This document shows positions 36,597 through 46,323 of a stretch of DNA of 64,000 nucleotides, piece after piece. Location: contig NZ_CABVHQ010000019.1 of NCBI RefSeq assembly GCF_902497895.1, forward strand, positions 29,573 to 93,572, given 5' to 3'. A program made the translations under genes and the position numbers. The first letter of the stretch is position 1. The number at the start of each line of letters is the position of its first letter. The notes beneath the pieces are model-generated. The model saw nothing but the letters and a program-made list of their open reading frames with translations. It made no database searches and was not told the origin of the DNA. This DNA comes from Pseudomonas fluorescens (GTDB lineage Bacteria > Pseudomonadota > Gammaproteobacteria > Pseudomonadales > Pseudomonadaceae).

Positions 36597-37631
36597 ATGG
36601 ATATCACTGAACTGCTGGCCTTCAGCGCCAAACAGGGGGCGTCCGACTTGCACCTCTCCGCGGGCTTGCCGCCGATGATCCGGGTCGATGGTGATGTGCG
36701 ACGGATCAGCTTGCCAGCGCTGGACCACCAGCAGGTTCATGAGCTGATCTACGCCATCATGAACGACAGGCAACGGGTGGACTTCGAGGCGCAGCTGGAA
36801 CTCGATTTTTCCTTCGACGTGCCCGGTGTGGCGCGATTCCGGGTCAATGCGTTCAACCACAATCGCGGCGTTGGCGCGGTGTTCCGGACTATTCCGTCGA
36901 AGGTCATGAGCCTGGACGAGCTCGGCATGGGTGAAGTGTTTCGCAAGATTACCGAGGTGCCACGGGGTCTGGTGCTGGTCACCGGGCCGACCGGTTCGGG
37001 CAAGTCGACCACCCTGGCAGCGATGATCGATTACCTGAACAACAACCGGCATCACCATATCCTCACCATCGAAGACCCCATCGAGTTCGTCCACGAATCG
37101 AAGAAATGCCTGATCAATCAGCGTGAGGTGCATCGCGACACCCATAGTTTTTCTTCGGCGCTACGCTCGGCGCTGCGCGAGGACCCGGATGTAATCCTGG
37201 TGGGCGAGATGCGCGACCTGGAGACCATCCGCCTGGCGCTGACCGCGGCGGAGACCGGGCATCTGGTGTTCGGCACGCTGCACACCACCTCTGCGGCGAA
37301 GACCATCGACAGGGTGGTGGACGTGTTTCCGGCGGATGAGAAGTCGATGGTTCGTTCGATGCTGTCCGAGTCTTTGCAAGCGGTGGTTTCGCAGAGCTTG
37401 ATCAAAAAGATTGGCGGCGGCAGGATCGCGGCTCACGAAATCATGATTGGTACCTCGGCGATCCGGAATCTGATTCGCGAAGACAAGGTCGCGCAGATGT
37501 ACTCCTCGATCCAGACCGGGAGTTCGGTGGGGATGCAAACCCTGGATATGTGCTTGAAGGAGCTGGTGGCGAAGGGCTTGATCAGCCGCGAGCACGCCCG
37601 GGAGAAGGCCAGGATGCCGGATGGGATTTGA
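36597..37631 (+). CDS. pilT: Type IV pilus retraction ATPase PilT
   Basis: 344 residues. Walker A GPTGSGKST, Asp boxes (EDPIEFVHESKK), Walker B region EDPDVILVGEMRD and the retraction-specific AIRNLIRE motif are all present. The hexamer drives pilus retraction and twitching. The ATG at 36597 has GGGAG four bases upstream. The companion pilU gene, next to pilT in P. aeruginosa, does not follow: only a REP pair and the NlpC/P60 gene come next. Confidence 0.95.
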   Translation: MDITELLAFSAKQGASDLHLSAGLPPMIRVDGDVRRISLPALDHQQVHELIYAIMNDRQRVDFEAQLELDFSFDVPGVARFRVNAFNHNRGVGAVFRTIPSKVMSLDELGMGEVFRKITEVPRGLVLVTGPTGSGKSTTLAAMIDYLNNNRHHHILTIEDPIEFVHESKKCLINQREVHRDTHSFSSALRSALREDPDVILVGEMRDLETIRLALTAAETGHLVFGTLHTTSAAKTIDRVVDVFPADEKSMVRSMLSESLQAVVSQSLIKKIGGGRIAAHEIMIGTSAIRNLIREDKVAQMYSSIQTGSSVGMQTLDMCLKELVAKGLISREHAREKARMPDGI

Positions 37632-37666
37632 GGGGGAACATGGCCGCTGCGGTCGTGGTGTGGGCC

Positions 37667-37770
37667 AAAAAGATCGCAGCCTATCGGCAGCTCCTACAGG
37701 GGCGGTGTGTATCCCGGGAATCAAGGTGTGCGCGGTCCCGTAGGAGCTGCCGCAGGCTGCGATCTTTTGG
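37667..37770. repeat. Paired REP element, GATCGCAGCC type
   Basis: Inverted units after the pilT stop (AAAAAGATCGCAGCC at 37667-37681) and GTAGGAGCTGCCGCAGGC.. to 37770. It lies between the convergent pilT and NlpC/P60 genes. Confidence 0.85.
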
Positions 37771-37807
37771 ATGTTGAGCAAGCCTGCCTATTTATGCAGG
37801 CCTCAAA

Positions 37808-38422
37808 TCAACGCTGAGCCATACGCAAGGTGGTCGGCTCTTTTGGCAGCACCCGTTTGGCGACCACGTAGTGGCTTTGCCAGTAAGGCTTCTTCAGCGT
37901 ATCGATGGACACCGATTTGCCACGACGTGGAGCATGGATAAACCGGTCGTTGCCCAGGTAGATGGCAACGTGATTGACCCGGCGGCTCTTGATGTTGAAG
38001 AAAATCAGATCGCCAGGCTTGAGGTCCTTACGGTCGACTTTCTGCCCATGACCGCTGGCCATGGCATTCGATGTGCGCGGCAAATCGACGGCGGCGACAT
38101 CGGTGAAAGCGTATTTCACCAGACCGCTGCAGTCGAAACCTTTACTTGGGCTACTGCCGCCCCAACGATAAGGTGTGCCCAGCACGTTTACGGCGCGGGC
38201 CAGCACATTACTGCTTTGCTTGGCCGGCATGGGTGGGACCAATATGTTGTCGGCTTTGCTCAGGTAGGTTGAGCGTTTGATGGCTTGTTTGGTGGCAGAC
38301 GATGTATGGGACTTTGCGGTGTAACCATTAACGTTTGGAAGACGTTGCTCACGATTGGTGGCGTGGGCGGCCAGAGGCAATAATAGGCAAATGGTTAGCC
38401 ATGTCTTGAAAAATGAACGCAT
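37808..38422 (-). CDS. NlpC/P60 cell-wall endopeptidase, secreted
   Basis: 204 residues with a signal peptide (MRSFFKTWLTICLLLPLAAHA). The NlpC/P60 domain has its Cys in FDCSGLVKYAF, His in VNHVAIYLG and a third polar residue near HAPRRGKSV, the usual triad. It should cleave peptide stems of peptidoglycan. Pseudomonas genomes carry several such enzymes and the exact substrate is not clear. The ATG at 38422 begins the signal peptide; the long upstream extension is intergenic. Confidence 0.83.
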   Translation of the reverse strand: MRSFFKTWLTICLLLPLAAHATNREQRLPNVNGYTAKSHTSSATKQAIKRSTYLSKADNILVPPMPAKQSSNVLARAVNVLGTPYRWGGSSPSKGFDCSGLVKYAFTDVAAVDLPRTSNAMASGHGQKVDRKDLKPGDLIFFNIKSRRVNHVAIYLGNDRFIHAPRRGKSVSIDTLKKPYWQSHYVVAKRVLPKEPTTLRMAQR

Positions 38423-38672
38423 TAGGCAAGGCTCTTTGTAGTTGGCGCGCAACTTTATAACAGCTTTTTGGTCCCTTTCGAGGCCGCTGGTCGATTCAGT
38501 CTGGGGGTCAAGTTCGGCAAATGTGTGGCAAATTGGCGCAATTGTCTGACACAAGTCAGGCCCTATAAGGCTTTGCGCCATCTTTAGGGTTTAGACGCCA
38601 CACGTCGGCTCGACACAAAAAAGTCACAGAAAAACTGAAAAAATTTATCTATCGCGTTGAAAGAGGGAACCC

Positions 38673-39092
38673 ATGAACAGCTATCAACAGGACTTTTCAC
38701 CGCAGGATACCCACAGCAAGGTGATCGGTTACCTGCTGTGGATTTTCGGTTTTACCGGTGCTCACCGCTTCTATTATGGCAAACCGGTGACCGGAACTAT
38801 CTGGTTTTTCACCTTGGGTTTGCTCGGGATTGGCTGGCTGATCGACATATTCCTGATTCCGGCGATGGACCGCGAAGCTGACCTGCGATTCACCGCAGGT
38901 CCGATCGAATACAACATCGCCTGGATTCTGCTGGCATTCCTGGGGGTATTCGGCGTGCATCGCATGTATCAGGGTAAATGGATCAGCGGATTCCTTTATC
39001 TGCTGACCGGCGGATTTTTCCTGCTTGGGGTGTTGTATGACTTCTGGACGCTGAATGACCAGATTTCCATTCGCAATGCCGAGCGCCGTTGA
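38673..39092 (+). CDS. Double TM2-domain membrane protein
   Basis: 139 residues, about five membrane helices. Two TM2-type units are seen: IFGFTGAHRFYYGKPVTGTIWFFTLGLLGIGWLIDIFLI and FLGVFGVHRMYQGKWISGFLYLLTGGFFLLGVLYDFWTL; each has the G-x-H-R-x-Y-x-G-K motif. Function unknown; most bacterial TM2 proteins carry a single unit. It stands alone with a 250-base upstream gap. Confidence 0.78.
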   Translation: MNSYQQDFSPQDTHSKVIGYLLWIFGFTGAHRFYYGKPVTGTIWFFTLGLLGIGWLIDIFLIPAMDREADLRFTAGPIEYNIAWILLAFLGVFGVHRMYQGKWISGFLYLLTGGFFLLGVLYDFWTLNDQISIRNAERR

Positions 39093-39128
39093 TTAACGCA
39101 TTTGCAGGCGATGGTCTGGTTGGACGCG

Positions 39129-39230
39129 AAAGATCGCAGCCTGCGGCAGCTCCTGCGGGGAATTGCGTACGCCCATGATTTCAAAGGTGTACGCGGTCCC
39201 GTAGGAGCTGCCGCAGGCTGCGATCTTTTG
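39129..39230. repeat. Paired REP element, GATCGCAGCC type
   Basis: Two inverted units, AAAGATCGCAGCCTGCGGC (from 39129) and its complement to 39230, between the convergent TM2 gene and the pyrC' gene. Confidence 0.85.
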
Positions 39231-39244
39231 GAGGCGCTAGTCAT

Positions 39245-40516
39245 TCAACGCTGGTAGCTGATCCGCCCATCCACCAGCGTGTAACGCACGGTCGCCGGCA
39301 GACTATGGCCGAGGAACGGGCAGTTTTCGCCTTTGGACAGCCAGGTCTCACCGGCAACCGTCGAGGCGGTTGGATCGAACAGCACCAAGTCAGCCGCCCC
39401 ACCCACCGCGAGTTTGCCGACCGGCAGGCGCAGTGCTGCGGCTGGCCCGGCGCTGAGGCGTGCCAGCAGCGTCGGCAAGTCGAGCAAACCGTCTTCCACC
39501 AGGGTCATGGCTAATGGCAACAGCAGTTCGACGCTGCTGATTCCCGGTTCGGTAGCACCGAACGGCGCCAGCTTGGCGTCCCGTTCATGGGGCTGGTGAT
39601 GGCTGGAAATGGCCTGGACCACACCAGACTTCACTGCCTCGCGCAGGCCATCGCGGTCGGCGAGGGTGCGCAGCGGTGGTTGCACGTGGTACAGACTGTT
39701 GAAGTCGATCAGTGCTTTGTCGGTGAGAATTAGCTGATACAGCGCCACATCGGCGGTTACCGGCAACCCGCGAGCCTGGGCCTGAGCGATCAGGGCCACG
39801 CCGCGGGCGCTGGTCAGCTGGCTGAAGTGCGCGCGCACGCCGCTTTGCTCGACCAACAGCAGATCCCGGGCCAGGGCCACGGTTTCCGCGGTTTCCGGGA
39901 TCCCTGGCAAACCGAGGAAGCTGGCGGTCGGGCCTTCATGGGCCAGGCCACCTTCCGCCAAGTCATGATCCTGCGAGTGGAAGATTACCGTCAGGTCGAA
40001 AGTCGCCGCATATTCCAGCGCCCGGCACAGGGTGCGGGTGTTGCGGAAATTATCCAGGCCGTTGCCGAACGCGACACAGCCGGCATCGCGCAAGGCAATC
40101 AGTTCTGCCAGCTGTTCGCCTTCCAGACCCTTGCTTAACGCGCCGATCGGGAACACTTTGCAATTGCCGGCTTCGCGAGCGCGATCGAGGATCAGTTCGG
40201 CCACTGCCGAGGTGTCCAGCACCGGTTTGGTCCGGGGCGGGCAGCACAGGCTGGTGACGCCTCCAGCCGCTGCAGCCTGGGTTTCGCTGGCAATCGTGCC
40301 TTTGCGGCTGTAACCCGGTTCGCGCAGGGCGACGCTCAGATCGACCAGTCCGGGGGCGGCGATCAGCCCTTTGGCGTCGATAGTGTCGACGGCGACGAAA
40401 CCGCTCGGAGCGGCGCCAATGGCGACGATCTTGCAAGCTTCAACGTGGATATCGGTAACTTGATCCAGGCCCGTGCCTGGATCGATGACGCGGGCGCCGA
40501 GGATGCTGAGCTTCAC
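39245..40516 (-). CDS. pyrX: Non-catalytic dihydroorotase homologue (PyrC'/PyrX)
   Basis: 423 residues of the dihydroorotase family, but the first zinc-binding motif DxHxH is lost: the site reads [15 protein letters not shown]. The later catalytic His/Asp are also degenerate. In Pseudomonas this protein has no enzyme activity and is needed for assembly of the pyrB-encoded aspartate transcarbamoylase. The GTG at 40516 overlaps the pyrB stop (GTGA), with GGAG eight bases upstream. A true dihydroorotase must be elsewhere. Confidence 0.88.
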   Translation of the reverse strand: MKLSILGARVIDPGTGLDQVTDIHVEACKIVAIGAAPSGFVAVDTIDAKGLIAAPGLVDLSVALREPGYSRKGTIASETQAAAAGGVTSLCCPPRTKPVLDTSAVAELILDRAREAGNCKVFPIGALSKGLEGEQLAELIALRDAGCVAFGNGLDNFRNTRTLCRALEYAATFDLTVIFHSQDHDLAEGGLAHEGPTASFLGLPGIPETAETVALARDLLLVEQSGVRAHFSQLTSARGVALIAQAQARGLPVTADVALYQLILTDKALIDFNSLYHVQPPLRTLADRDGLREAVKSGVVQAISSHHQPHERDAKLAPFGATEPGISSVELLLPLAMTLVEDGLLDLPTLLARLSAGPAAALRLPVGKLAVGGAADLVLFDPTASTVAGETWLSKGENCPFLGHSLPATVRYTLVDGRISYQR

Positions 40517-41517
40517 TGGGCGTTCTCCTGCTCGAATTGACGCTGGGCAGTTTGCCCGCTCATGGCCATGGACAGCACGGCCATACGTATCGCGATACCG
40601 TAGGTCACCTGGTTGAGGATCACCGAGTGCGGACCGTCGGCCACCGCCGACTCAATCTCCACCCCGCGGTTGATCGGCCCCGGGTGCATGACGATGGCAT
40701 CCGGCTTGGCGCCGGCCAGGCGCGCGGTGGTCAGGCCGAACAGGCGGTAGAACTCGCCCTCGCTCGGCAGCAGACCACCTGTCATGCGTTCGCGTTGCAG
40801 GCGCAGCATGATCACCACGTCGACGTCTTTCAGGCCTTCGGTCATGTCGGTGTAGACCTTCACACCGTATTGCTCGACGCCGATCGGCAGCAGGGTTTTC
40901 GGGGCGATCACGCGGATGTCCGGGCAACCCAGGGTTTTCAGCGCCAGCATGTTCGAGCGTGCGACCCGCGAGTGCAGGATGTCGCCGACGATGGCCACCG
41001 AGAGGTTTTCGAAGCCGCCCTTGTGCCGACGGATGGTCAGCATGTCGAGCATGCCTTGGGTCGGGTGGGCGTGCCGGCCGTCGCCGCCGTTGATGATCGC
41101 CACTTGCGGGCACACGTGTTCGGCGATGAAGTGCGCGGCACCGGAGTCACCGTGACGCACGACGAACATATCGGCGGCCATGGCTTCAAGATTGCGCAGG
41201 GTGTCGAGCAGGGTTTCGCCCTTGCTCGCCGAGGAGGTCGACACGTTCAACGTGATGACATCCGCCGACAGCCGCTGGGCCGCCAGTTCGAAGGTAGTAC
41301 GGGTGCGGGTGGAGTTCTCGAAAAACACGTTGCACACGGTCTTGCCGCGCAGCAACGGGACTTTCTTCACCGCCCGGGCGCCGACTTCAAGAAAGGAGTC
41401 GGCGGTGTCGAGAATTTCCGTCAGCAACTCACGGCGCAAACCGTCGAGCGAGAGGAAGTGGCGCAGCTGGCCCTGATCATTGAGCTGCAGCGGGCGCTTG
41501 GTATCGAGAGGCGTCAT
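40513..41517 (-). CDS. pyrB: Aspartate carbamoyltransferase catalytic subunit
   Basis: 334 residues. The carbamoyl-phosphate motif [15 protein letters not shown] and [15 protein letters not shown] are clear, as are the later [13 protein letters not shown] and [12 protein letters not shown] segments. It makes carbamoyl aspartate in the second step of pyrimidine synthesis. The N-terminal extension ([22 protein letters not shown]) is usual in the class associated with PyrC'. It follows pyrR by 12 bases. Confidence 0.93.
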   Translation of the reverse strand: MTPLDTKRPLQLNDQGQLRHFLSLDGLRRELLTEILDTADSFLEVGARAVKKVPLLRGKTVCNVFFENSTRTRTTFELAAQRLSADVITLNVSTSSASKGETLLDTLRNLEAMAADMFVVRHGDSGAAHFIAEHVCPQVAIINGGDGRHAHPTQGMLDMLTIRRHKGGFENLSVAIVGDILHSRVARSNMLALKTLGCPDIRVIAPKTLLPIGVEQYGVKVYTDMTEGLKDVDVVIMLRLQRERMTGGLLPSEGEFYRLFGLTTARLAGAKPDAIVMHPGPINRGVEIESAVADGPHSVILNQVTYGIAIRMAVLSMAMSGQTAQRQFEQENAQ

Positions 41518-41529
41518 CGCAATGGACTC

Positions 41530-42033
41530 TTAAAGGGCGAGGTCTTGGATTTCTAGCTGGAGCTCAGGGCCGGACAGTTTTACCCGCTCGTTGGCGGCCA
41601 GCGATAGCGTGGCACCGAGCACATTCGGTCGGATCGGCAGTTCTGCGGCGTCCAGATCCAGCAGGCAGACCAGGGTCACGCTGGCCGGCCGGCCGTAATC
41701 GAAGAGTTCGTTGAGTGCGGCGCGGATGGTCCGCCCACTCATCAACACATCGTCGATCAGCACCAGGTGCTGGCCTTCGATCTCGAATGGCAGCTCTGAG
41801 GGGCGCACTTGGGGGTGCAGGCCATTCTGGCTGAAGTCGTCGCGGTAGAAAGAGACGTCCAGCGTGCCCAGTGGCGAATCGCTGCCCAGGGCTTCCAGTA
41901 AGGCTTGGGCAACCCAGATGCCACCGGTGCGGATGCCGATGTAACGCGGTTCGCTGATGCCGCGTTGGGCCAGATGGGCCTTGAGATCGACGGCCATCTG
42001 GCTGATCAGTTCGATGGGATTGGGCAGGCTCAT
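41530..42033 (-). CDS. pyrR: PyrR bifunctional regulator/uracil phosphoribosyltransferase
   Basis: 167 residues, a PRTase-fold protein: [15 protein letters not shown] and the PRPP loop [21 protein letters not shown]. In Gram-positive bacteria PyrR binds pyr mRNA; the regulatory mode in Pseudomonas is less clear, and I saw no matching RNA leader. The ATG at 42033 has AAGGAG five bases upstream. First gene of a pyrR-pyrB-pyrC' operon. Confidence 0.92.
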   Translation of the reverse strand: MSLPNPIELISQMAVDLKAHLAQRGISEPRYIGIRTGGIWVAQALLEALGSDSPLGTLDVSFYRDDFSQNGLHPQVRPSELPFEIEGQHLVLIDDVLMSGRTIRAALNELFDYGRPASVTLVCLLDLDAAELPIRPNVLGATLSLAANERVKLSGPELQLEIQDLAL

Positions 42034-42154
42034 GGTTGCTCCTTCATGGTCCCGAGCCGGGTTCTGCACAGTGAGGCTCGGGTTGTAGGCAGGTTCGGGT
42101 GTGGCCAGCAGACACGTGGCCGATGACAGCCGCGCACCTTCAGGATTCGGTTTT

Positions 42155-42592
42155 TCAGGATTCGAACAGCGCTGAGTTTTCGTCGAGCCAGCCTTGCAGC
42201 AGCAGGGCTGCGGCGATGGCGTCGACCGGGTTGTCGCGGTAGCTGCCCTTTTGGCCGCCCCGGGCCAGGCGTTCGCCCTTGGCCTCGAAGGTGGTCAGGC
42301 GTTCATCGTGGGTATAGAAGGGCAGGTTGTAACGGCCATTCAGGCGCCGGGCAAACTTCTCGGCGCGCGCGCACATGTCGCTGGGCGTGCCGTCCATATT
42401 CAGCGGCAGACCGACCACCACGGCGTCGGGCTTCCATTCCTTGATCAGCGCTTCGACCTGATTCCAGTCGGGAATGCCGTTCTGCGCCTTCAGGGTGCAG
42501 AGCTCGCGGGCCTGGCCGGTAATCACCTGACCGACGGCAACGCCGATCTGTTTGGTGCCGAAGTCAAAACCCAGCAGTAAGCGTAAGGCCAT
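42155..42592 (-). CDS. ruvX: Holliday-junction resolvase-like protein RuvX (YqgF)
   Basis: 145 residues of the RNase H-fold YqgF family: [17 protein letters not shown] at the start (catalytic Asp), [15 protein letters not shown] and [10 protein letters not shown]. It is linked to 16S rRNA processing and possible junction cutting. It overlaps algH by one base. Pseudomonas places algH-ruvX before pyrR. Confidence 0.9.
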   Translation of the reverse strand: MALRLLLGFDFGTKQIGVAVGQVITGQARELCTLKAQNGIPDWNQVEALIKEWKPDAVVVGLPLNMDGTPSDMCARAEKFARRLNGRYNLPFYTHDERLTTFEAKGERLARGGQKGSYRDNPVDAIAAALLLQGWLDENSALFES

Positions 42593-43161
42593 CAGGCGTG
42601 TCCCGCCTGGCTGGTCAGCAGGCTCAGGTTGATGCCCAGACGTTTGGCGGCGGCTTCCAGACGCAGTTCGCTGCTGGTGTTGAACAGAATGTCAGCGTCA
42701 AACGGGCAGGTCAGCCAGGCGTTCTCGGCCAGCTCGGCCTCCAGTTGTCCGGCTTCCCAACCGGCATAGCCGAGGGCAATCAGGCTTTTTGGCGGGCCAA
42801 CCCCATCGGCGATGGCAAACAGGACGTCCTGGGAGGTCGACAGCGCCAGGCCATCGAGCTCGACCGTGGCCTGGTAGGTCGAACCGATGGGATGCAGGAC
42901 AAAGCCGCGGTCGGTCTGCACCGGGCCGCCGATAAAGATCGGCACATGCTGGCAAAGCGGTGGCGGCTCGATATCGGGGCGCAATTGTTCGAGGATGTCC
43001 GCCAGATTCAGGTCCTGTGGACGATTGACCACCAAGCCCATGGCACCGTTGGCAGTGTGCTCGACGATGTAGGTCAAGGTATGCGCAAAGTTCGGGTCGA
43101 CCATATGCGGCATGGCGATCAGGAATTGATGCTTGAGATAGCTGGGGCTGACATTCTTCAT
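42592..43161 (-). CDS. algH: AlgH/YqgE (DUF179) regulator
   Basis: 189 residues, DUF179 family, with YLKHQFLIAMPHMVDPNFAHTLTYIVEH and the GPVQTDRGFVLH motif. In P. aeruginosa the gene is named algH for its link to alginate production; the molecular role is not clear. The ATG at 43161 is chosen over the upstream TTG (43197) because neither has a strong ribosome site and it matches the family start. Confidence 0.88.
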   Translation of the reverse strand: MKNVSPSYLKHQFLIAMPHMVDPNFAHTLTYIVEHTANGAMGLVVNRPQDLNLADILEQLRPDIEPPPLCQHVPIFIGGPVQTDRGFVLHPIGSTYQATVELDGLALSTSQDVLFAIADGVGPPKSLIALGYAGWEAGQLEAELAENAWLTCPFDADILFNTSSELRLEAAAKRLGINLSLLTSQAGHA

Positions 43162-43255
43162 GTGCGCTAGTGTGGCGTTGGCGGGGCGAGCTGACAAGCC
43201 GGTGATGTGTAGGAAATGGTGAATCTGTGAGTTATGTGTCGGATGTCAGATTGCC

Positions 43256-43330
43256 AAGATCGCAGCCTTCGGCAGCTCCTACATTGGAATGTGTGCACTT
43301 GTAGGAGCTGCCGAAGGCTGCGATCTTTTG
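43256..43330. repeat. Paired REP element, GATCGCAGCC type
   Basis: A short REP pair: AAGATCGCAGCCTTCGGCAGC (43256) and its inverse ending CTGCGATCTTTTG (43330), spacing only ~18 bases. It lies between algH and the tonB-like gene. Confidence 0.85.
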
Positions 43331-43339
43331 ATCTTCCGG

Positions 43340-44239
43340 CTAATTGCTGGACAACCGGTCCCCACGGGCAAACTTCCAGGTGCGGATGATTTCCAGCCGG
43401 TCGATATCCGACAGGTCGCCGCTGAACGGTGCAAAGGGCGCCGCCAGCCGGACGATTCGCTGCGCCGCCTGGTCCAGCAGCGGTTGCCCGGAAGACTCCA
43501 GTACCAGCACCTCAAACAGCGAGCCATCGCGGTTGATCGAGACCATCAGCCGCAAATTGCCGTAGATCTGTTTGCGCCGGGCTTCGTCGGGGTAGTTGAG
43601 GTTGCCGATGCGCTCGACTTTCTTGCGCCATTCGTCCTTATACCAGGCGCCTTTGTCGCGCATGGTCGAGGCGGCGCTCAGGCGGTGGATGCGCGGACGC
43701 TTGGCATACAGCTGCTGCTCATTGGCCAGTTCGGCTTCCAGGCTGGAGATTTCGCTGGACAGCTGCGAGCTGTCGAAAGTCGGTGTGGCGGTCTTGGGTT
43801 TGGGCTCGGTCTTGACCTCTTCACGCTGGGTGACGGTCTTCTTTGGCTTCGGCGCGGTGGTGGCGACTGCGGCTTTGGGCGAAGCCACTTTGACCTCGGG
43901 TGGCGCCGAGGGCGGTGGTGTGACTTTTTTCACCGTGTTGTCCTGGAACGGCGCAACTTCGGTGGTCTTCGGGATCGCCTTTTTGTCCAGGGTGCCGCTG
44001 CCCTGCTGGTTTTCCTGGGCGAGAAAGTCGGCCTTTTTCGGCTGGGTTTCGCTTTTGAAGGTGGCGAGGGTGATTTCCAGGGTTCGGCTGATCTGCTTGG
44101 GTTCGACGAAGGTAAAGCCCACGCCGAGGATCAGCGCCAGGTGAATCAACGCCGCGAGAAACAGGGTAAAACCGAGACGATCGGCCGGGCGCACGCCGCT
44201 ATGGGCAAGTTCGGGGGGCAGATCGGCGGGGAGTGTCAT
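43340..44239 (-). CDS. TonB-like energy transducer
   Basis: 299 residues. An N-terminal helix (GFTLFLAALIHLALILGVGFTF) is followed by a Pro/Lys-rich linker (VKKVTPPPSAPPEVKVASPK), a helix with many Lys and Glu, and the TonB C-terminal domain (WYKDEWRKKVERIGNLNYPDEARRKQIYGNLRLMVSINRDGS). It couples proton force through ExbB/ExbD to outer-membrane receptors; the partner genes are not here. In P. aeruginosa this locus is tonB3, tied to twitching motility and pilus assembly. Confidence 0.85.
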   Translation of the reverse strand: MTLPADLPPELAHSGVRPADRLGFTLFLAALIHLALILGVGFTFVEPKQISRTLEITLATFKSETQPKKADFLAQENQQGSGTLDKKAIPKTTEVAPFQDNTVKKVTPPPSAPPEVKVASPKAAVATTAPKPKKTVTQREEVKTEPKPKTATPTFDSSQLSSEISSLEAELANEQQLYAKRPRIHRLSAASTMRDKGAWYKDEWRKKVERIGNLNYPDEARRKQIYGNLRLMVSINRDGSLFEVLVLESSGQPLLDQAAQRIVRLAAPFAPFSGDLSDIDRLEIIRTWKFARGDRLSSN

Positions 44240-44316
44240 GTCAACAAAACCAACATCGCGTGTTCTACAGGCGGGGCATCATAACGCAATGTTGGTTTCA
44301 CCTTGGGAGTTCTGGA

Positions 44317-45270
44317 TCAACGAGCCTTCAGCTTCAGATCGATGGCGTCCATCAACATGCCGCCGATGTTGGTGCCAAAGGCGTTGTCGATCTCGCGAAT
44401 ACAGGTCGGACTGGTGACGTTGATTTCCGTCAGATGCTCGCCAATCACGTCGAGGCCGACGAACAGCAGGCCTTTTTCACGCAGGGTCGGACCGACCTGA
44501 GCGGCGATCCAGCGGTCTTTCTCGGTCAGTGGTCGCGCTTCGCCACGGCCACCGGCCGCGAGGTTGCCACGGGTTTCACCGGCCGCCGGGATGCGCGCCA
44601 GGCAATACGGTACCGGTTCGCCATCGATCATCAGGATGCGTTTATCGCCGTCCTTGATCGCCGGCAGGTAGCCCTGGGCCATGATTTGTTGCTTGCCGTG
44701 CAGGGTCAGGGTTTCGAGGATCACCGAGAGGTTCGGGTGACCGGCGGTGTGACGGAAGATCGATGCGCCGCCCATGCCGTCCAGCGGCTTGAGAATCACA
44801 TCGCCGTGATGGTCGGCGAATTCGCGCAGGATGTCCGGGCGACGGCTGACCACGGTTGGCGGCGTGCACTGCGGGAATAGCGTGGCGAACAGCTTTTCAT
44901 TGCAGTCACGCAGGCTCTGCGGCTTGTTCACCACCAGCACGCCGGCACGTTCGGCCTGTTCCAGCAGGTAGGTGGAATACACGAACTCCATGTCGAACGG
45001 CGGATCCTTGCGCATCAGGATCACGTCCAGCTCGCTCAGGGCCGTGTCGGTTTCCGCTTCCAGTTCGAACCATTTCTGCGGGTTGGCAAAGACTTTCAGC
45101 GGACGCATCCGCGCCCGCGCTTCACCGGCGGCCTGATACAGGTCGCGCTGCTCCATATAGAACAGCGTCCAGCCGCGCTCCTGGGCGGCAAGCAGCATGG
45201 CCAGCGAGCTATCCTTTTTGTAGGAGATGCTGGCAATGGGGTCCATGACAATCCCGACGCGAACGCTCAT
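44317..45270 (-). CDS. gshB: Glutathione synthetase
   Basis: 317 residues of the ATP-grasp fold: MRKDPPFDMEFVYSTYLLEQAE, then KPLDGMGGASIFRH (ATP-binding) and NVTSPTCIREID (metal site). It joins glycine to gamma-glutamylcysteine. The ATG at 45270 is firm. It is divergent from pilG, an arrangement shared with P. aeruginosa. Confidence 0.94.
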   Translation of the reverse strand: MSVRVGIVMDPIASISYKKDSSLAMLLAAQERGWTLFYMEQRDLYQAAGEARARMRPLKVFANPQKWFELEAETDTALSELDVILMRKDPPFDMEFVYSTYLLEQAERAGVLVVNKPQSLRDCNEKLFATLFPQCTPPTVVSRRPDILREFADHHGDVILKPLDGMGGASIFRHTAGHPNLSVILETLTLHGKQQIMAQGYLPAIKDGDKRILMIDGEPVPYCLARIPAAGETRGNLAAGGRGEARPLTEKDRWIAAQVGPTLREKGLLFVGLDVIGEHLTEINVTSPTCIREIDNAFGTNIGGMLMDAIDLKLKAR

Positions 45271-45496
45271 GGGGTGATTCCTCTGGCAAATAGGGTGCTG
45301 AAAAGTGGCGTCAGAGTGGCGCCCGGCTTGTTCCCGGTCAAGGAAAAACCACCTTGCGGGTCGGCCGATAGATTGAACCCTGCGACTGTGCTAAAAAGGC
45401 TCCCATGCGGCGCCGAGCCCTTGAACATCAAGGGGTTCGAGCTCTGGTACCCGTGCATGGATAAAAACGATTCGCTGTGGCGATGGTAGAGCAGAT

Positions 45497-45904
45497 ATGG
45501 AACAGCATTCCAGCGCCTTGAAAGTCATGGTGATCGACGATTCGAAGACGATTCGCCGCACCGCCGAAACGCTGTTGAAAAACGTGGGTTGTGAAGTGAT
45601 CACGGCGGTCGATGGTTTCGATGCCCTGGCCAAGATTGCCGACCATCATCCCGGGATCATCTTTGTCGACATTATGATGCCGCGTCTGGATGGCTATCAG
45701 ACCTGCGCATTGATCAAGAACAACAGCGCGTTCAAGTCGACACCGGTGATTATGCTGTCCTCCAAGGATGGTCTGTTCGACAAGGCCAAGGGGCGGATCG
45801 TCGGCTCCGACCAGTTTTTGACCAAGCCTTTCAGCAAGGAAGAACTGCTGAGCGCGATCAAGGCCCATGTGCCGGGTTTCGCCGCAGTAGAACAAGCACA
45901 TTGA
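45497..45904 (+). CDS. pilG: Chemosensory response regulator PilG
   Basis: 135 residues, one receiver domain: DDSKTIRRTAETLL at the N-terminus (Asp pair), phospho-acceptor in FVDIMMPRLDGY and Lys in LTKPFSKEEL. PilG and PilH are the two CheY-like outputs of the Chp system and act on pilus extension or retraction and on cAMP levels. The stop lies 43 bases before pilH. Confidence 0.92.
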   Translation: MEQHSSALKVMVIDDSKTIRRTAETLLKNVGCEVITAVDGFDALAKIADHHPGIIFVDIMMPRLDGYQTCALIKNNSAFKSTPVIMLSSKDGLFDKAKGRIVGSDQFLTKPFSKEELLSAIKAHVPGFAAVEQAH

Positions 45905-45947
45905 CGTCCGGCCAGCGGGCCGCACGCCTACTCGAATGGGGAAGACC

Positions 45948-46313
45948 ATGGCACGTATCCTGATCGTCGATGACTCGCCGACTGAAATGTACAAACTGAC
46001 GGGCATGCTGGAAAAGCACGGCCATGAAGTATTGAAGGCTGAAAACGGCGCCGACGGCGTGGCCCTGGCGCGCCAGGAAAAACCCGATGCAGTGCTGATG
46101 GACATCGTCATGCCTGGCCTCAATGGTTTTCAGGCGACTCGCCAGCTGACCAAAGACCCGGATACCGGGCACATCCCGGTGATCATCATCACCACCAAGG
46201 ACCAGGAGACCGACAAGGTCTGGGGCACCCGTCAGGGCGCCAAGGACTACCTGACGAAACCTGTGGATGAAGAAACCCTGATTAAAACCTTGAATGCGGT
46301 CCTGGCCGGCTGA
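45948..46313 (+). CDS. pilH: Chemosensory response regulator PilH
   Basis: 121 residues, one receiver domain: VDDSPTEMYKLTG, LMDIVMPGLNGF (phospho-Asp) and LTKPVDEETL. The ATG at 45948 has GGGGAAG ahead; a reading from 45936 has none. Together with PilG it is phosphorylated by ChpA. Confidence 0.92.
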   Translation: MARILIVDDSPTEMYKLTGMLEKHGHEVLKAENGADGVALARQEKPDAVLMDIVMPGLNGFQATRQLTKDPDTGHIPVIIITTKDQETDKVWGTRQGAKDYLTKPVDEETLIKTLNAVLAG

Positions 46314-46323
46314 CGGCGGTCCC

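Noticed and set aside
42034..42154. PyrR-binding RNA attenuator before pyrR
   Set aside because: No alternative terminator/antiterminator folds or T-run were visible.
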